This document shows, piece by piece, positions 46,269-54,593 of a DNA stretch of 58,019 nucleotides; positions within the stretch are counted from its first letter, which is position 1, and each line of letters opens with the position of its first letter. The notes below the pieces were generated by a model that saw only the letters and a list, made by a program, of their open reading frames with translations, made no database searches and was not told where the DNA came from. The position numbers and the translations under genes are program-made. The stretch spans positions 1-58,019 of the forward strand of contig CALEAD010000026.1 in NCBI GenBank assembly GCA_937943625.1. The letters are read 5' to 3'. Source of the stretch: an uncultured Anaerolineae bacterium (GTDB taxonomy: Bacteria > Chloroflexota > Anaerolineae > Promineifilales > Promineifilaceae).

Positions 46269-48035
46269 TTACCCTTCACGCTTCTTGCCTCTGGTAATGA
46301 GCAGCAGCGCCAGGGGAATGAGCGCCAGCAGAAATGGCAAAAAGCGGACGGGTGTACGGCCGTTTGTCTGACGAATCAGCGACAATCCGGCCGGCTCTTC
46401 CAGTGGGGCAATGGGTGGGGCCTCCGCTTTGCGCGGAACGGCCGCCATGGCTCGCTCTGTCATTGCCGTAATTGTCAGGCTGGGATTTACCCCCAGGTTC
46501 ACGGGAATGACGGAGGCATCGGCCACATATAGCCCAGGGTAGTTGAATACGCGGTGATAAATATCCACCACCCCCTCCGCCTCGTTGGCGCCAATGCCGC
46601 AGCCGCCCAAAATGTGCGCCGTGTTGGGCTTGTTCAGTAGCTCATTCATGCCCACCCAGGGCACGCCATTCACCTTTTGCGCAAAGCGATTGAGCACCGT
46701 GCGGCCGGTCTCTATCACCGTGGGAATGGGCTGATTGGGGTCGCGCGCGCTGACCAATCCCTTGCGCCAAAGTGTCCAGACGCTGCGGCCGCGGCGCAGG
46801 CTCATGCGGTTGTCCAACGTTTGCATAATCAACAGCACGGTGTTCTTTTCCGCCCACTTGGGCAGCAGGCGCACAGTGAGGAAGTCATACGGCCGTTTCA
46901 CCCCTTGCCACAGCGCATGGCCCACGTGCGCCCAAATAGATTCTCCCTGCAAGCTTTCCAGAGGCAGCATCAAATTGCGCATAAATGATGAACCTGGGGG
47001 AAAGCGCACCGGCTCCACACTCGTCACCTCATCCACCCAAAAGTGGGAGGTAATGGCCACACCCTGCGAGAAGTCTGGCTGTGGCTTGGGTGGCACTTGC
47101 CGCGCCGTCACGCCGACCAGCGCCTCGCTATTGCTGCGCACGCGCTGCCCCAGCCGCCGCGACAACTTTGGCAACGACTGCGTCTCGTCGCGGCACTTCA
47201 GCAGCAAATTGACGCTGCCTAGCACGCCCGCAGCCACAACCACATGACGCGCACGCACGCGATACGGCCGTTTGCGCAGCCAGTCTGTGACTCGTTCATA
47301 CACCACCTCATAGCGCGCCTCATCCGTTTGCGCCCCGTATAACGGCCGAATATCCGTCACACGCGACTCGGCCCGCACCTGCGCCCCCCACTTTTGCGCA
47401 AAATAGAGATAATTTTTGTCCAGCGTATTTTTGGCCTGATAGCGGCAGCCCACCATACACCCACCACAGTGGACGCAGCCCGCCCGCTGCGGCCCTTTAC
47501 CGCCAAAAAACGGGTCCGGCACGACCTTTCCCGGCTCGCCAAAGAAAATCGCCACTGGTGTTGGCTTAAACGTACTTTCCTTGCCCAGCTCCGTGGCAAT
47601 CTCCTGCAACACATGATCGGCGGGCCAGTACAACGGATTTTCCGTCACGCCCAACATGCGATTGGCGGTGGCATAATGAGGCTCCAGCTCCGCTTGCCAA
47701 TCTGCCAGATTGCGCCATTCCGGCGCCTCGAAAAAAGCGCGCCCAGGCTTGATGTGGGTACTGGCGTACACCAGGCTCCCTCCACCCACGCCACTGCCAT
47801 TCAAAATCCAGATGTCATCGAGAAAATTCAGCCCCATAATGCCAAAACAACGCAGCGCCGGCATCCACAGATATTTGCCAATGTTCCAATTCGTCTTGGG
47901 GAAATCCGGCGCTTTGTACCGCTTGCCCTGCTCCAGCACCAGCACGCTATACCCTTTCTCCGCCAGGCGCATGGCAGAAACGCTACCGCCAAAACCAGAG
48001 CCGATCACCACGTAATCAAAAACCTCATCGTTCAT
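46269..48035 (-). CDS. GMC family oxidoreductase with C-terminal membrane helix
   Basis: A 588-residue FAD oxidase/dehydrogenase. FDYVVIGSGFGGSVSAMRLAEKGYSVLVLEQG is the N-terminal FAD fold; GSGVGGGSLVYAS and the Cys-rich CVHCGGCMVGCRYQAKNT resemble cholesterol-oxidase-like and long-chain alcohol oxidase members; ILGGCGIGANEAEGVVD and the C-terminal VNPSLTITAMTERAM close the FAD site. The last ~25 residues (RFLPFLLALIPLALLLITRGKK) form a membrane anchor. It probably produces the aldehyde used by the downstream ALDH. Two operator-like palindromes lie upstream of the ATG at 48035. Confidence 0.9.
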   Translation of the reverse strand: MNDEVFDYVVIGSGFGGSVSAMRLAEKGYSVLVLEQGKRYKAPDFPKTNWNIGKYLWMPALRCFGIMGLNFLDDIWILNGSGVGGGSLVYASTHIKPGRAFFEAPEWRNLADWQAELEPHYATANRMLGVTENPLYWPADHVLQEIATELGKESTFKPTPVAIFFGEPGKVVPDPFFGGKGPQRAGCVHCGGCMVGCRYQAKNTLDKNYLYFAQKWGAQVRAESRVTDIRPLYGAQTDEARYEVVYERVTDWLRKRPYRVRARHVVVAAGVLGSVNLLLKCRDETQSLPKLSRRLGQRVRSNSEALVGVTARQVPPKPQPDFSQGVAITSHFWVDEVTSVEPVRFPPGSSFMRNLMLPLESLQGESIWAHVGHALWQGVKRPYDFLTVRLLPKWAEKNTVLLIMQTLDNRMSLRRGRSVWTLWRKGLVSARDPNQPIPTVIETGRTVLNRFAQKVNGVPWVGMNELLNKPNTAHILGGCGIGANEAEGVVDIYHRVFNYPGLYVADASVIPVNLGVNPSLTITAMTERAMAAVPRKAEAPPIAPLEEPAGLSLIRQTNGRTPVRFLPFLLALIPLALLLITRGKKREG

Positions 48036-48104
48036 TTGTCGCCGCCTTTTTGGAGGGGTGTGGCAGGTAACTTTCGGGAGAGAACCCACCTGCCCACACA
48101 ATTT

Positions 48105-48121
48105 ATAACACAGTGCGTTAT
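48105..48121. promoter_or_regulatory. TetR-like operator ATAAC-N7-GTTAT
   Basis: ATAACACAGTGCGTTAT is symmetric at nearly all positions, centred 78 bp upstream of the GMC start. No TetR gene lies adjacent. Confidence 0.5.
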
Positions 48122-48168
48122 GACACATTCTACACCAAAAATGGCCAAATGCGCAGCGAGTTTGGCCA

Positions 48169-48192
48169 AATTGTCAACCGTGGTTGACAATT
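48169..48192. promoter_or_regulatory. 24-bp perfect palindrome
   Basis: Arms AATTGTCAACC and GGTTGACAATT around a 2-bp centre (GT). The right arm contains TTGAC, so a promoter element may be embedded. It is likely an operator for the GMC-ALDH pair. Confidence 0.55.
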
Positions 48193-48225
48193 GCCCGCAA
48201 TGGTGCACGGGTTTTCCCGCTTGCT

Positions 48226-48270
48226 TGTAGTGCCGACTTCAGTTGGCTGCTTGTTAAAGCGATCACTACA
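48226..48270. repeat. REP-like element with TGTAGTG/CACTACA ends
   Basis: TGTAGTGCCGACTTCAGTTGG and GCTTGTTAAAGCGATCACTACA make an inverted repeat that is the reverse complement of part of 54690-54800. Confidence 0.65.
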
Positions 48271-48437
48271 AACTTTTCCGTGCCCCCACCCACATTGTTG
48301 CAAATATAGAATTACCGTTTTGCGCCAATACTCGAAGGCAAAATCTGAGGGATGAGGTACAATTCTCTCAAACGCTTTGCTAATAAAAGCGGAGCGCGAT
48401 GACGAACTGCGAGTTACGGATTACGGATGGAGGAACG

Positions 48438-49223
48438 ATGACACAAATCATAGCCGTAGCCATGCAAAAAGGGGGCGTGGGTAAGACCACCACTACCGTC
48501 AATCTGGCGGCTGCCCTGACAGAAATGGGTAAACGGGTTCTGGCAGTAGACCTGGACCCACAGGGGAACCTGACGCAGCACTGCGGCTTTGATCCGGACC
48601 GCGTCTCCCCAACCATTTACGACGCCATGAAAGCAGAAATAGAGGGGTATGAAAACCGCGTGGCGGCCAGCATTTACCCAACGGCCGAATCCTTCCACCT
48701 GCTCCCCTCCCAGCCCGAACTCAGCATGACCGAACTGGCACTGATCAACACCCTCAGCCGCGAGCGCGTGCTGTGGACAGTGCTGGAGCCAATTGCCGGC
48801 CGCTACGATTACATTTTGATTGACTGCAACCCTTCACTTGGGCTATTGGTCGTGAACGCCCTCACCGCCGCCAATAGCGTCATCATCCCCATTCAGGCAG
48901 AATACCTGGCCGCGCGTGGCGCTTTGATGATCCTCTCCAGCATCGAGACCGTGCGACGCAAGAAGCTGAACCCAGACTTGAGCATTGCTGGCATTTTGTT
49001 GACTATGGCCGACACGCGCACGCTGCTGGCCCAGGAAGTGCGCGAGGCGGTTACCGCCCAATACGGCAACAGCATCTACATCTTCGAGACGCTGGTGAGA
49101 CGCTCCATTCGCTTTGCCGAAAGCGCCGCTGCCGGCCAAAGCATCCTCGCTTATGACAGCAAAAGCCAGGGCGCCGACGCCTACCGGCAAGTGGCACACG
49201 AGTTGCTACGCCGCATCCGTTGA
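48438..49223 (+). CDS. parA: ParA/Soj family chromosome partitioning ATPase
   Basis: A 261-residue deviant-Walker ATPase. IIAVAMQKGGVGKTTTTVNLAAAL carries the KGGVGKTT motif with both signature Lys residues, RVLAVDLDPQGNLT is Walker A', and DYILIDCNPSLGLLVVNAL is Walker B. The protein lacks an N-terminal DNA-binding extension, as in chromosomal Soj. It would work with ParB, encoded 7 bp downstream. GGAGG precedes the ATG at 48438. Confidence 0.93.
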   Translation: MTQIIAVAMQKGGVGKTTTTVNLAAALTEMGKRVLAVDLDPQGNLTQHCGFDPDRVSPTIYDAMKAEIEGYENRVAASIYPTAESFHLLPSQPELSMTELALINTLSRERVLWTVLEPIAGRYDYILIDCNPSLGLLVVNALTAANSVIIPIQAEYLAARGALMILSSIETVRRKKLNPDLSIAGILLTMADTRTLLAQEVREAVTAQYGNSIYIFETLVRRSIRFAESAAAGQSILAYDSKSQGADAYRQVAHELLRRIR

Positions 49224-49230
49224 TTGCCTT

Positions 49231-50397
49231 ATGAGCAAGAAAAAGCCCCGGATCAATCTTGGCACGCCCATCCCAGCCCAATCTGGTGACCTGGAAAAGC
49301 TGTTCAGCGCCACCAACGACGTGGAGCAATCGTCTGGCCTGCTCCTGCTTGCGCTGAAGCTAGACGCCATCCAGCCAGACCCCAATCAGCCGCGCAAAAC
49401 CTTTTCTCAGGAGTCGCTAGAAGAGCTGGCTGAAAGTATTCGCCAAGATGGCGTCATTCAGCCAATTGAGGTGACGGAGATTCGCCCCCACCAGTACATG
49501 ATTGTGCATGGGGAGCGGCGCTGGCAGGCGGCACGCATGGCCGGGCTGGAGGTCATCCCCGCGGTAGTGCGCCGTCGCAATTATGACGAGACGACGCGCT
49601 TTGTGCGGCAGTTGGTGGAAAATATCCAGCGTGAAGACCTGAACGACGTGGACCGCGCCTATGGCATGGTGCGGTTGCGCGATTTGATGCAGGCGGAGTT
49701 AGACGCCCAGATCGCTGAGGGATTGGTGGCGGGCAAACCGCACGCGCGCAGCGTAAGCTGGGCCAAGGTGAGCGAGCGGTTGGGCTTTACGCGCCAACGC
49801 GCCAGCCAGTTAATTCAACTGCTGGACTTGCCGGAAGAGGTGAAGGATGCCGTGCGCGCGGGCACGCTGAGTGAGCGCGACACGCGCATTTTGCGCGGTT
49901 TGCGCCCGTCACAACAGCGGGCGCTGTGCCGCGCCCTTGAAGCAGGAAATGTGGATCAGCAGCAATACCGCCAGGTGGCGCGTTTTCTCAGAGACGAGGC
50001 GCCTGATTTGACGGTGCACGAGGCACTGCGCATTCTGGAAAAGCCGCTGCCGCCGCCCAGGGTCATACCTGAGCCATCATCTGCCAGCTCTTTCGCCGAT
50101 GAGGCCTTGTTTGAGGATGAGGGCGACTTTGATGAGGATGTGGCGGATTTAACGGCCGTTGCTGATTCCGCCGATCCCGCTACTTCTCAGCAAGCAACTG
50201 CCGGCAAGCGTGTCTCTAGTGTGCAACGACTGATTTGGGCGCGCGGCCACCTGGCGCGCGTTTCGCGCCAGGGGCTGTCCAAAGGAGAGCGCGCTGAGAT
50301 GGTACGCCTGCTGCGCGTTATCGGGCAAGAGGTGGCATCGTTGCTTGCCGCACTCGAAGACCGGGAAGCGGGAAGTGGAAAGCGGGAAACCGGATAA
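49231..50397 (+). CDS. parB: ParB-type partition protein
   Basis: A 388-residue CTP-dependent DNA clamp. The N-terminal domain has LDAIQPDPNQPRKTF, IQPIEVTEI, and MIVHGERRWQAARMAGL (GERRxxA motif), then VENIQREDLNDVDRA. A helix-turn-helix follows (WAKVSERLGFTRQRASQLIQLLDLPEEV), and the tail is acidic then basic. It is longer than most ParBs, and the C-terminal ~110 residues are divergent. No parS consensus was seen in the window. It overlaps no neighbour; the SDR gene follows after 41 bp. Confidence 0.9.
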   Translation: MSKKKPRINLGTPIPAQSGDLEKLFSATNDVEQSSGLLLLALKLDAIQPDPNQPRKTFSQESLEELAESIRQDGVIQPIEVTEIRPHQYMIVHGERRWQAARMAGLEVIPAVVRRRNYDETTRFVRQLVENIQREDLNDVDRAYGMVRLRDLMQAELDAQIAEGLVAGKPHARSVSWAKVSERLGFTRQRASQLIQLLDLPEEVKDAVRAGTLSERDTRILRGLRPSQQRALCRALEAGNVDQQQYRQVARFLRDEAPDLTVHEALRILEKPLPPPRVIPEPSSASSFADEALFEDEGDFDEDVADLTAVADSADPATSQQATAGKRVSSVQRLIWARGHLARVSRQGLSKGERAEMVRLLRVIGQEVASLLAALEDREAGSGKRETG

Positions 50398-50438
50398 AAG
50401 ATCTTCTCGTTTCACACTCGACGGAAAAGGAGTCGTCC

Positions 50439-51212
50439 ATGACCCAACCAACCATTCTCATTACTGGCGCTTCGCGCGGGCTGGGGGCGGCAACGGCGCG
50501 CGCTGCCGCGCGGCTAGGGGCGCACGTCGTGCTCAGCGCGCGCTCCGCGGCAGAGCTGGAAGCTGTGGCCGCGGCGATTGTGCAGGAAGGGGGTCAGGCA
50601 ACGGCCGTTGTGGGGGATGTGGGCAATCTGGCTCACTGTGAACGCATGATAGCGGCCACCATTGCTGCTACTGGGCGGCTGGATACCCTGGTCAACAATG
50701 CAGGCATCATTCAACCCATTGCCCCAATTGCGGCGGCAAAGGCCAGTGACTGGGAAGCGCTTATGCGCGTGAATCTGATTGGCCCAGTGCAGCTCACGCG
50801 CCTGGCACTGCCCCACTTGCGCGCCAGCCGTGGGCGCGTCATTCACGTTTCCAGCGGCGCGGCGGTTGCGCCCATTGCCGGCTGGGGGGCTTACTGTGCC
50901 AGTAAGGCGGCGCTCAACCACTTTAGCCGCGTGTTGGCTGTTGAAGAACCAGAGATTGTCAGCCTGACATTTCGCCCAGGCGTGGTAGACACGGCAATGC
51001 AAGCGGTCATTCGTGTTGCCGGGCGAGAAGGAATGCCAGAAGCAGAATACGGCCGTTTCGTTGCCATGCACCACGAAGGCAGGCTGCTGCCCCCCGAACT
51101 GCCCGCGCGGGCTCTGGCGGCGCTGGCGCTCTTTGCCCCACGCGAATGGAGCGGCGATTTTGTGCAGTGGGATGACGCGCGCGTGCAGGTGTTGAAGAAG
51201 GAGACTTCATGA
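50439..51212 (+). CDS. Short-chain dehydrogenase/reductase
   Basis: A 257-residue SDR. ILITGASRGLGAATARAAARLGAHVVLSARS is the NAD(P)-binding TGxxxGxG motif; VNNAGIIQP, the catalytic Ser in VIHVSSGAAVAP and Tyr-Lys in AYCASKAALNHF are present. The substrate is unknown. AAAGGAG precedes the ATG at 50439. The last codons (Lys-Lys-Glu-Thr-Ser, TGA) coincide with the ribosome site and start of the downstream mini-ORF, so its stop overlaps ATGA and translation may pass on to the leader. Confidence 0.92.
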   Translation: MTQPTILITGASRGLGAATARAAARLGAHVVLSARSAAELEAVAAAIVQEGGQATAVVGDVGNLAHCERMIAATIAATGRLDTLVNNAGIIQPIAPIAAAKASDWEALMRVNLIGPVQLTRLALPHLRASRGRVIHVSSGAAVAPIAGWGAYCASKAALNHFSRVLAVEEPEIVSLTFRPGVVDTAMQAVIRVAGREGMPEAEYGRFVAMHHEGRLLPPELPARALAALALFAPREWSGDFVQWDDARVQVLKKETS

Positions 51213-51235
51213 GTGGGGCACACCACCACACATGA
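51209..51235 (+). CDS. Upstream mini-ORF, peptide MSGAHHHT
   Basis: Eight codons, Met-Ser-Gly-Ala-His-His-His-Thr, TGA. Its AAGGAGACTTC ribosome site is inside the SDR gene and its ATG overlaps the SDR stop (ATGA). The same peptide start occurs at 7171-7197 and 19595-19660. Confidence 0.55.
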   Translation: MSGAHHHT

Positions 51236-51352
51236 AAACGTAACGCAGGTTACCAAACCTGCACCTGCCAACCAGGTTTGGCAACCTGGGCTACACTTAC
51301 AGGCGGCCGTCGGCAGTCAGCCGTCGGCGGTCATTTTCAAGGGAGAAACCAC
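51236..51352 (+). repeat. Structured leader repeat with two AGGTT hairpins
   Basis: Hairpins GCAGGTTACCAAACCTGC (51245-51262) and CCAGGTTTGGCAACCTGG (51272-51289), CTACACTTACAGGCGGCCGTC, GTCAGCCGTCGGCGGTCATTT and AAGGGAG before the ATG at 51353. It is near-identical in plan to the minus-strand copy at 7064-7200. Confidence 0.85.
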
Positions 51353-52897
51353 ATGCCAGTTACCGATCAGGCTACAGTTAGCGCCACACAGGCGTATGCC
51401 GCACAATTTCCGCAGTTGGGCTACCGCTCACTCAACGGTTGGCAGGTCAGCGAAGCGGGCTTTGGCGGCTACCGCATTGATCCTGAAAGTGAGCCGCACC
51501 GCGAAGCGCTCATCCACGCCCTGCGCAGCGGCATCAACCTGGTTGACACCAGCAGCAACTATGCTGACGGTGGCTCGGAGGTAATGATTGGCCAGGTGCT
51601 GGCCAGCCTGATAGACGAGGGGACAGTGACGCGCGCGCAGGTGGTGGTGGTGAGCAAGGTGGGCTACCTGCAAGGGCAAAACTATGAACTGAGCCAGCAG
51701 CGCAAGGCAAACGGCCGTCCCTTTCCCGACCTGGTGACGTATGCTGACCAACTAGAGCACTGCATCCACCCCGAATTCATTGCCGACCAGTTGACGCGCT
51801 CACTGGAACAGCTGAATCTGCAAACGCTCGATGTGTACTTGCTGCACAACCCGGAGTATTACCTGGGCTGGGCACACCGCCAGGGCATGCCAGAGGCAGT
51901 GGCCGAGTCGGAGTATTACCGGCGGCTAGAGCTGGCGCTGCGCCACCTGGAGCAAGAGGTGCAAGACGGCCGTATTCAGTGCTACGGCATCAGTTCCAAC
52001 ACCTTTCCCGCGCCCACCAGTGACCCCCAATTCACCTCTCTCAGCAAGATTCTGGACATTGCCCACCGCATCGCCCAGGAAAATGGTGGATGCCACAACC
52101 TGCGCGTCATCCAATTGCCGATGAACTTATTTGAGCCGGGGGCCGCCATTTACGCCAACCAGCCTGGCGAAAAAAGCGTGCTGGAACTGGCGCAAGAAGC
52201 GGGGCTGGGCGTGCTGATCAACCGTCCGCTCAATGCCATTCGCGGCAATGCACTTTCGCGCCTGGCCGATGTGCCTGAACCCAGCTATCCCGCCAGCAAA
52301 TTTGAAGTGTCAACCGCGGTTGACATGTCGGTACGCATTGAGCGCGCACTGCAAAGCGACATTTTGCCTGCCCTCCCCCTGGATGACGCAACCAGGCAGC
52401 AGTTGTTGGAATATCTGGCGGTGGGTATTCTTTTGCAGGGACAGTGGCGCGCTTTTGGCACCTATCACAACTGGCGCGACGTGCGCGGCCGTTTTATTCT
52501 ACCCCGCGCGCGCAGCGGCGTTAATTTCCTCGCAAACCTGGAAAATTCGCCCCCTGGCCTTGATTCCTGGCTAGAGGGGTATGTAAATACCCTAAACACG
52601 ACATTGGCCGCTGTGACGGCATTTTACCAGGGAGAAGGGCACCACTATGCACGCAAAGTGAAAGAGAAGGCTGTTTCTGCTGACCCAGAATGGCAGGCGG
52701 AGACGCTGAGCCAGACGGCCGTGCGCGCCCTGCGTAGCACCCAGGGCGTGACGTCGGTGCTGGTGGGCATGCGCCAGAAAGCCTACGTGGAGGATGTGCT
52801 GGCGGGTTTGCGCCAGCCCGCCCCACCCGCCGACCGGCGTGAGGCGTGGCGGCAAATGAACACGGCCGTTACCGCTGGCATTGGCGGGGGAAAATGA
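51353..52897 (+). CDS. Aldo/keto reductase, unusually long
   Basis: A 514-residue member of the AKR family (most are ~320). The N-terminal barrel has LGYRSLNGWQVSEAGFGGYRI, LVDTSSNYADGGSEVMIG with the catalytic Asp and Tyr, and KVGYLQGQNYEL with the catalytic Lys; LDVYLLHNPEYYLGWA provides the His position. The C-terminal TQGVTSVLVGMRQKAYVEDVL is the usual NADPH-binding end. The extra ~180 residues lie between the barrel halves and include VSTAVDMSVRIERALQS and an all-helical stretch of unknown role. The ATG at 51353 is preceded by AAGGGAG. Confidence 0.87.
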   Translation: MPVTDQATVSATQAYAAQFPQLGYRSLNGWQVSEAGFGGYRIDPESEPHREALIHALRSGINLVDTSSNYADGGSEVMIGQVLASLIDEGTVTRAQVVVVSKVGYLQGQNYELSQQRKANGRPFPDLVTYADQLEHCIHPEFIADQLTRSLEQLNLQTLDVYLLHNPEYYLGWAHRQGMPEAVAESEYYRRLELALRHLEQEVQDGRIQCYGISSNTFPAPTSDPQFTSLSKILDIAHRIAQENGGCHNLRVIQLPMNLFEPGAAIYANQPGEKSVLELAQEAGLGVLINRPLNAIRGNALSRLADVPEPSYPASKFEVSTAVDMSVRIERALQSDILPALPLDDATRQQLLEYLAVGILLQGQWRAFGTYHNWRDVRGRFILPRARSGVNFLANLENSPPGLDSWLEGYVNTLNTTLAAVTAFYQGEGHHYARKVKEKAVSADPEWQAETLSQTAVRALRSTQGVTSVLVGMRQKAYVEDVLAGLRQPAPPADRREAWRQMNTAVTAGIGGGK

Positions 52898-52920
52898 GCA
52901 CAATCGGCTAAAGGTAGGGA

Positions 52921-53039
52921 GTAGAGAAGTGAAAATGTAACGCAGGTTACCAAACCTGCGCATACCAACCAGGTTTGGCAACCTGGACAGTTAACCGTCG
53001 GCAGTCAGCCGTCGGCGATCATTTTCAAGGGAGTATAAA
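52921..53039 (+). repeat. Structured leader repeat with two AGGTT hairpins
   Basis: Hairpins GCAGGTTACCAAACCTGC (52942-52959) and CCAGGTTTGGCAACCTGG (52969-52986), then CAGTTAACCGTCGGCAGTC, GCCGTCGGCGATCATTTTC and AAGGGAG before the ATG at 53040. It lacks the His-containing mini-ORF. Confidence 0.85.
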
Positions 53040-53246
53040 ATGGATGAGTTGGTAAAGGCAATTTCCGAACAGGCAGGTATCCCCGAAGCGCAGGCGAAAA
53101 AAGCGGCCGAAGCGGCCATCGCCTTTTTGAAGACAAAATTGCCCGCTGCGCTTGCCGGTCAGGTAGACGCGGCCCTGGAAAACGAAAAAACGGTTGGCCA
53201 GGCAACTGATTTGTTGCAAAAAGGGCTGGGGCTGCTGAAGAAATAG
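53040..53246 (+). CDS. Small helical protein (DUF2267-like)
   Basis: A 68-residue, Ala/Lys-rich protein: MDELVKAISEQAGIPEAQAK, then KAAEAAIAFLKTKLPAALAG and a C-terminal helix ending GLGLLKK. Three helices are predicted by eye. Small proteins of this pattern are frequent in Chloroflexota and Actinobacteria and resemble the DUF2267 fold; the function is unknown. The ATG at 53040 has AAGGGAG at good spacing and a full structured leader, so it is likely expressed. Assignment to a named family is tentative. Confidence 0.65.
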   Translation: MDELVKAISEQAGIPEAQAKKAAEAAIAFLKTKLPAALAGQVDAALENEKTVGQATDLLQKGLGLLKK

Positions 53247-53294
53247 TCAATGGTGGGTGGCTGCCTGGGACATGGCTCAGAGCATCCTTACAAA

Positions 53295-53370
53295 CCTGAC
53301 CGCAGACCGCCAACAGACACCGCGCTTCTCAAGAGATGGCGGTCTGGGGTCAACTGGCGGCGGTCAAAAA
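53295..53370. repeat. GACCGC...GCGGTC intergenic repeat
   Basis: ACCTGACCGCAGACCGCCAACAG pairs with CTGGCGGCGGTCA across GAGATGGCGGTCTGGGG, between the small helical gene and the convergent radical SAM gene. Confidence 0.6.
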
Positions 53371-53377
53371 TTGGGCG

Positions 53378-54586
53378 TCATGAACCATTGTCAATTCCCT
53401 TAAATAGCGGCAGTTGGTAAGACGGCCGTTTGCCATCAAGTAACACAAACGGCTTCAGACGGCTGGTGTGCACGCCAAGCTGCTGCAAATGTGCCACCTC
53501 GCGTAGCGTGCCGCGTTGCCGCGCCCGCAGAATGACCTCTGCCCCTTTGGGGCCGATGCCCGGCACGCGCAGCAGCTCTTCTCGACTGGCGCGGTTTATC
53601 TCTACCAGGTTCTCACGCAAATTGGCATATGCCCACGCCAGTTTGGGGTCTCTGTCTAGCGGCAGGTTACCTGTCTCATCAAAGGGCATCTCTTCCAGGT
53701 CAAAGCTGTAGTCGCGGAAGAGGAAAGAAGCCTGGTACAGGCGGTGCGTGCGCAGGGGATTGGCCGCTGGCTGGTTTTCTAGAGGAGTGTTGGGCACGGG
53801 GCTAAAGGTGGAGTAATAGACGCGTGCCAGATGAAGTTGTTGGTGCAAAAATGCGGCCGTGCTCAGCAACTCCAGGTCAGTTTCACCCGCGCCGCCCACT
53901 ACGAATTGGGTGACGGTGCTGGGCATACGGCCGTTCCAACCCACATGCGCCGGCTGCGTCTGGCGAATCTCCTCCACCCAGCGCAAGGGCGCTAACAGCT
54001 CTGCGCCAAATTGCTTCTGTGGCGCCACAATGACCAGCCGCTGTGGATTGGGCGCTTCCAGGTTGATGGAGAGGCGGTCGGCCAGGGTAACGGCCGTTTC
54101 CACCTGCGCCCGCTCCGCCCCCGGCATGATCTTCAGGTGAATATAGCCCCGAAAGTGATGTTTCTGGCGCAAAATGGTCACCGTATCCAGCAACCGGTCT
54201 TGCGTCTTCACGCCACTGCCAATGATGCCAGAACTGAGAAACAGCCCCTTCACCAGGCCGGCGCGATACATATCCATAAAGGTTTGCGCCATTTCCTCTG
54301 GCTTGAAGGTCACGCGACGATAATTGCGCCCGACACGGAACGGGCAGTAGACACAGTTGCGCTCGCAGGCAGAGGTGAGCAGCGTTTTCAGCAAGGGAAT
54401 GGTCTTGCCGCCGGGCATTTTGGCATGGAATATGCCGAGATCATTTTGCTTCTGGGAGCGCGGGTTGATGACCTGGCCACATGGCGCAACCTGTTTTTCC
54501 GCCAGCGCTGGCTGCGACGGCACTTCCTCAGCCGGTTCCAAACCCATATGTTCAGCTAAAATTTGCAGCTTATTTAAGGAATCCAT
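53378..54586 (-). CDS. Radical SAM protein with helix-hairpin-helix, putative DNA modification/repair
   Basis: A 402-residue iron-sulfur enzyme. The cluster motif CxxxCxxC is Cys74, Cys78, Cys81 in TSACERNCVYCPFR. The radical SAM barrel extends to ~300 (GLFLSSGIIGSGV; INLEAPNPQRL), and residues ~345-395 are a helix-hairpin-helix DNA-binding domain (LLRVPGIGPKGAEVILRARQRG). This architecture defines a family annotated as putative DNA modification/repair radical SAM proteins. A LexA-type box overlapping its promoter supports a DNA-damage role. The ATG at 54586 lies only 7 bp after a TATAAT box, so the mRNA may be leaderless. Confidence 0.88.
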   Translation of the reverse strand: MDSLNKLQILAEHMGLEPAEEVPSQPALAEKQVAPCGQVINPRSQKQNDLGIFHAKMPGGKTIPLLKTLLTSACERNCVYCPFRVGRNYRRVTFKPEEMAQTFMDMYRAGLVKGLFLSSGIIGSGVKTQDRLLDTVTILRQKHHFRGYIHLKIMPGAERAQVETAVTLADRLSINLEAPNPQRLVIVAPQKQFGAELLAPLRWVEEIRQTQPAHVGWNGRMPSTVTQFVVGGAGETDLELLSTAAFLHQQLHLARVYYSTFSPVPNTPLENQPAANPLRTHRLYQASFLFRDYSFDLEEMPFDETGNLPLDRDPKLAWAYANLRENLVEINRASREELLRVPGIGPKGAEVILRARQRGTLREVAHLQQLGVHTSRLKPFVLLDGKRPSYQLPLFKGIDNGS

Positions 54587-54593
54587 GCCACCT

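Larger units (their letters stand above)
48036..48437. other. Divergent region between the GMC oxidase and parA
   Basis: About 400 bp without a gene. It holds the ATAAC dyad (48105-48121), the 24-bp perfect palindrome (48169-48192), a TAGTG repeat (48226-48270) and GGAGG directly before parA. Confidence 0.6.
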
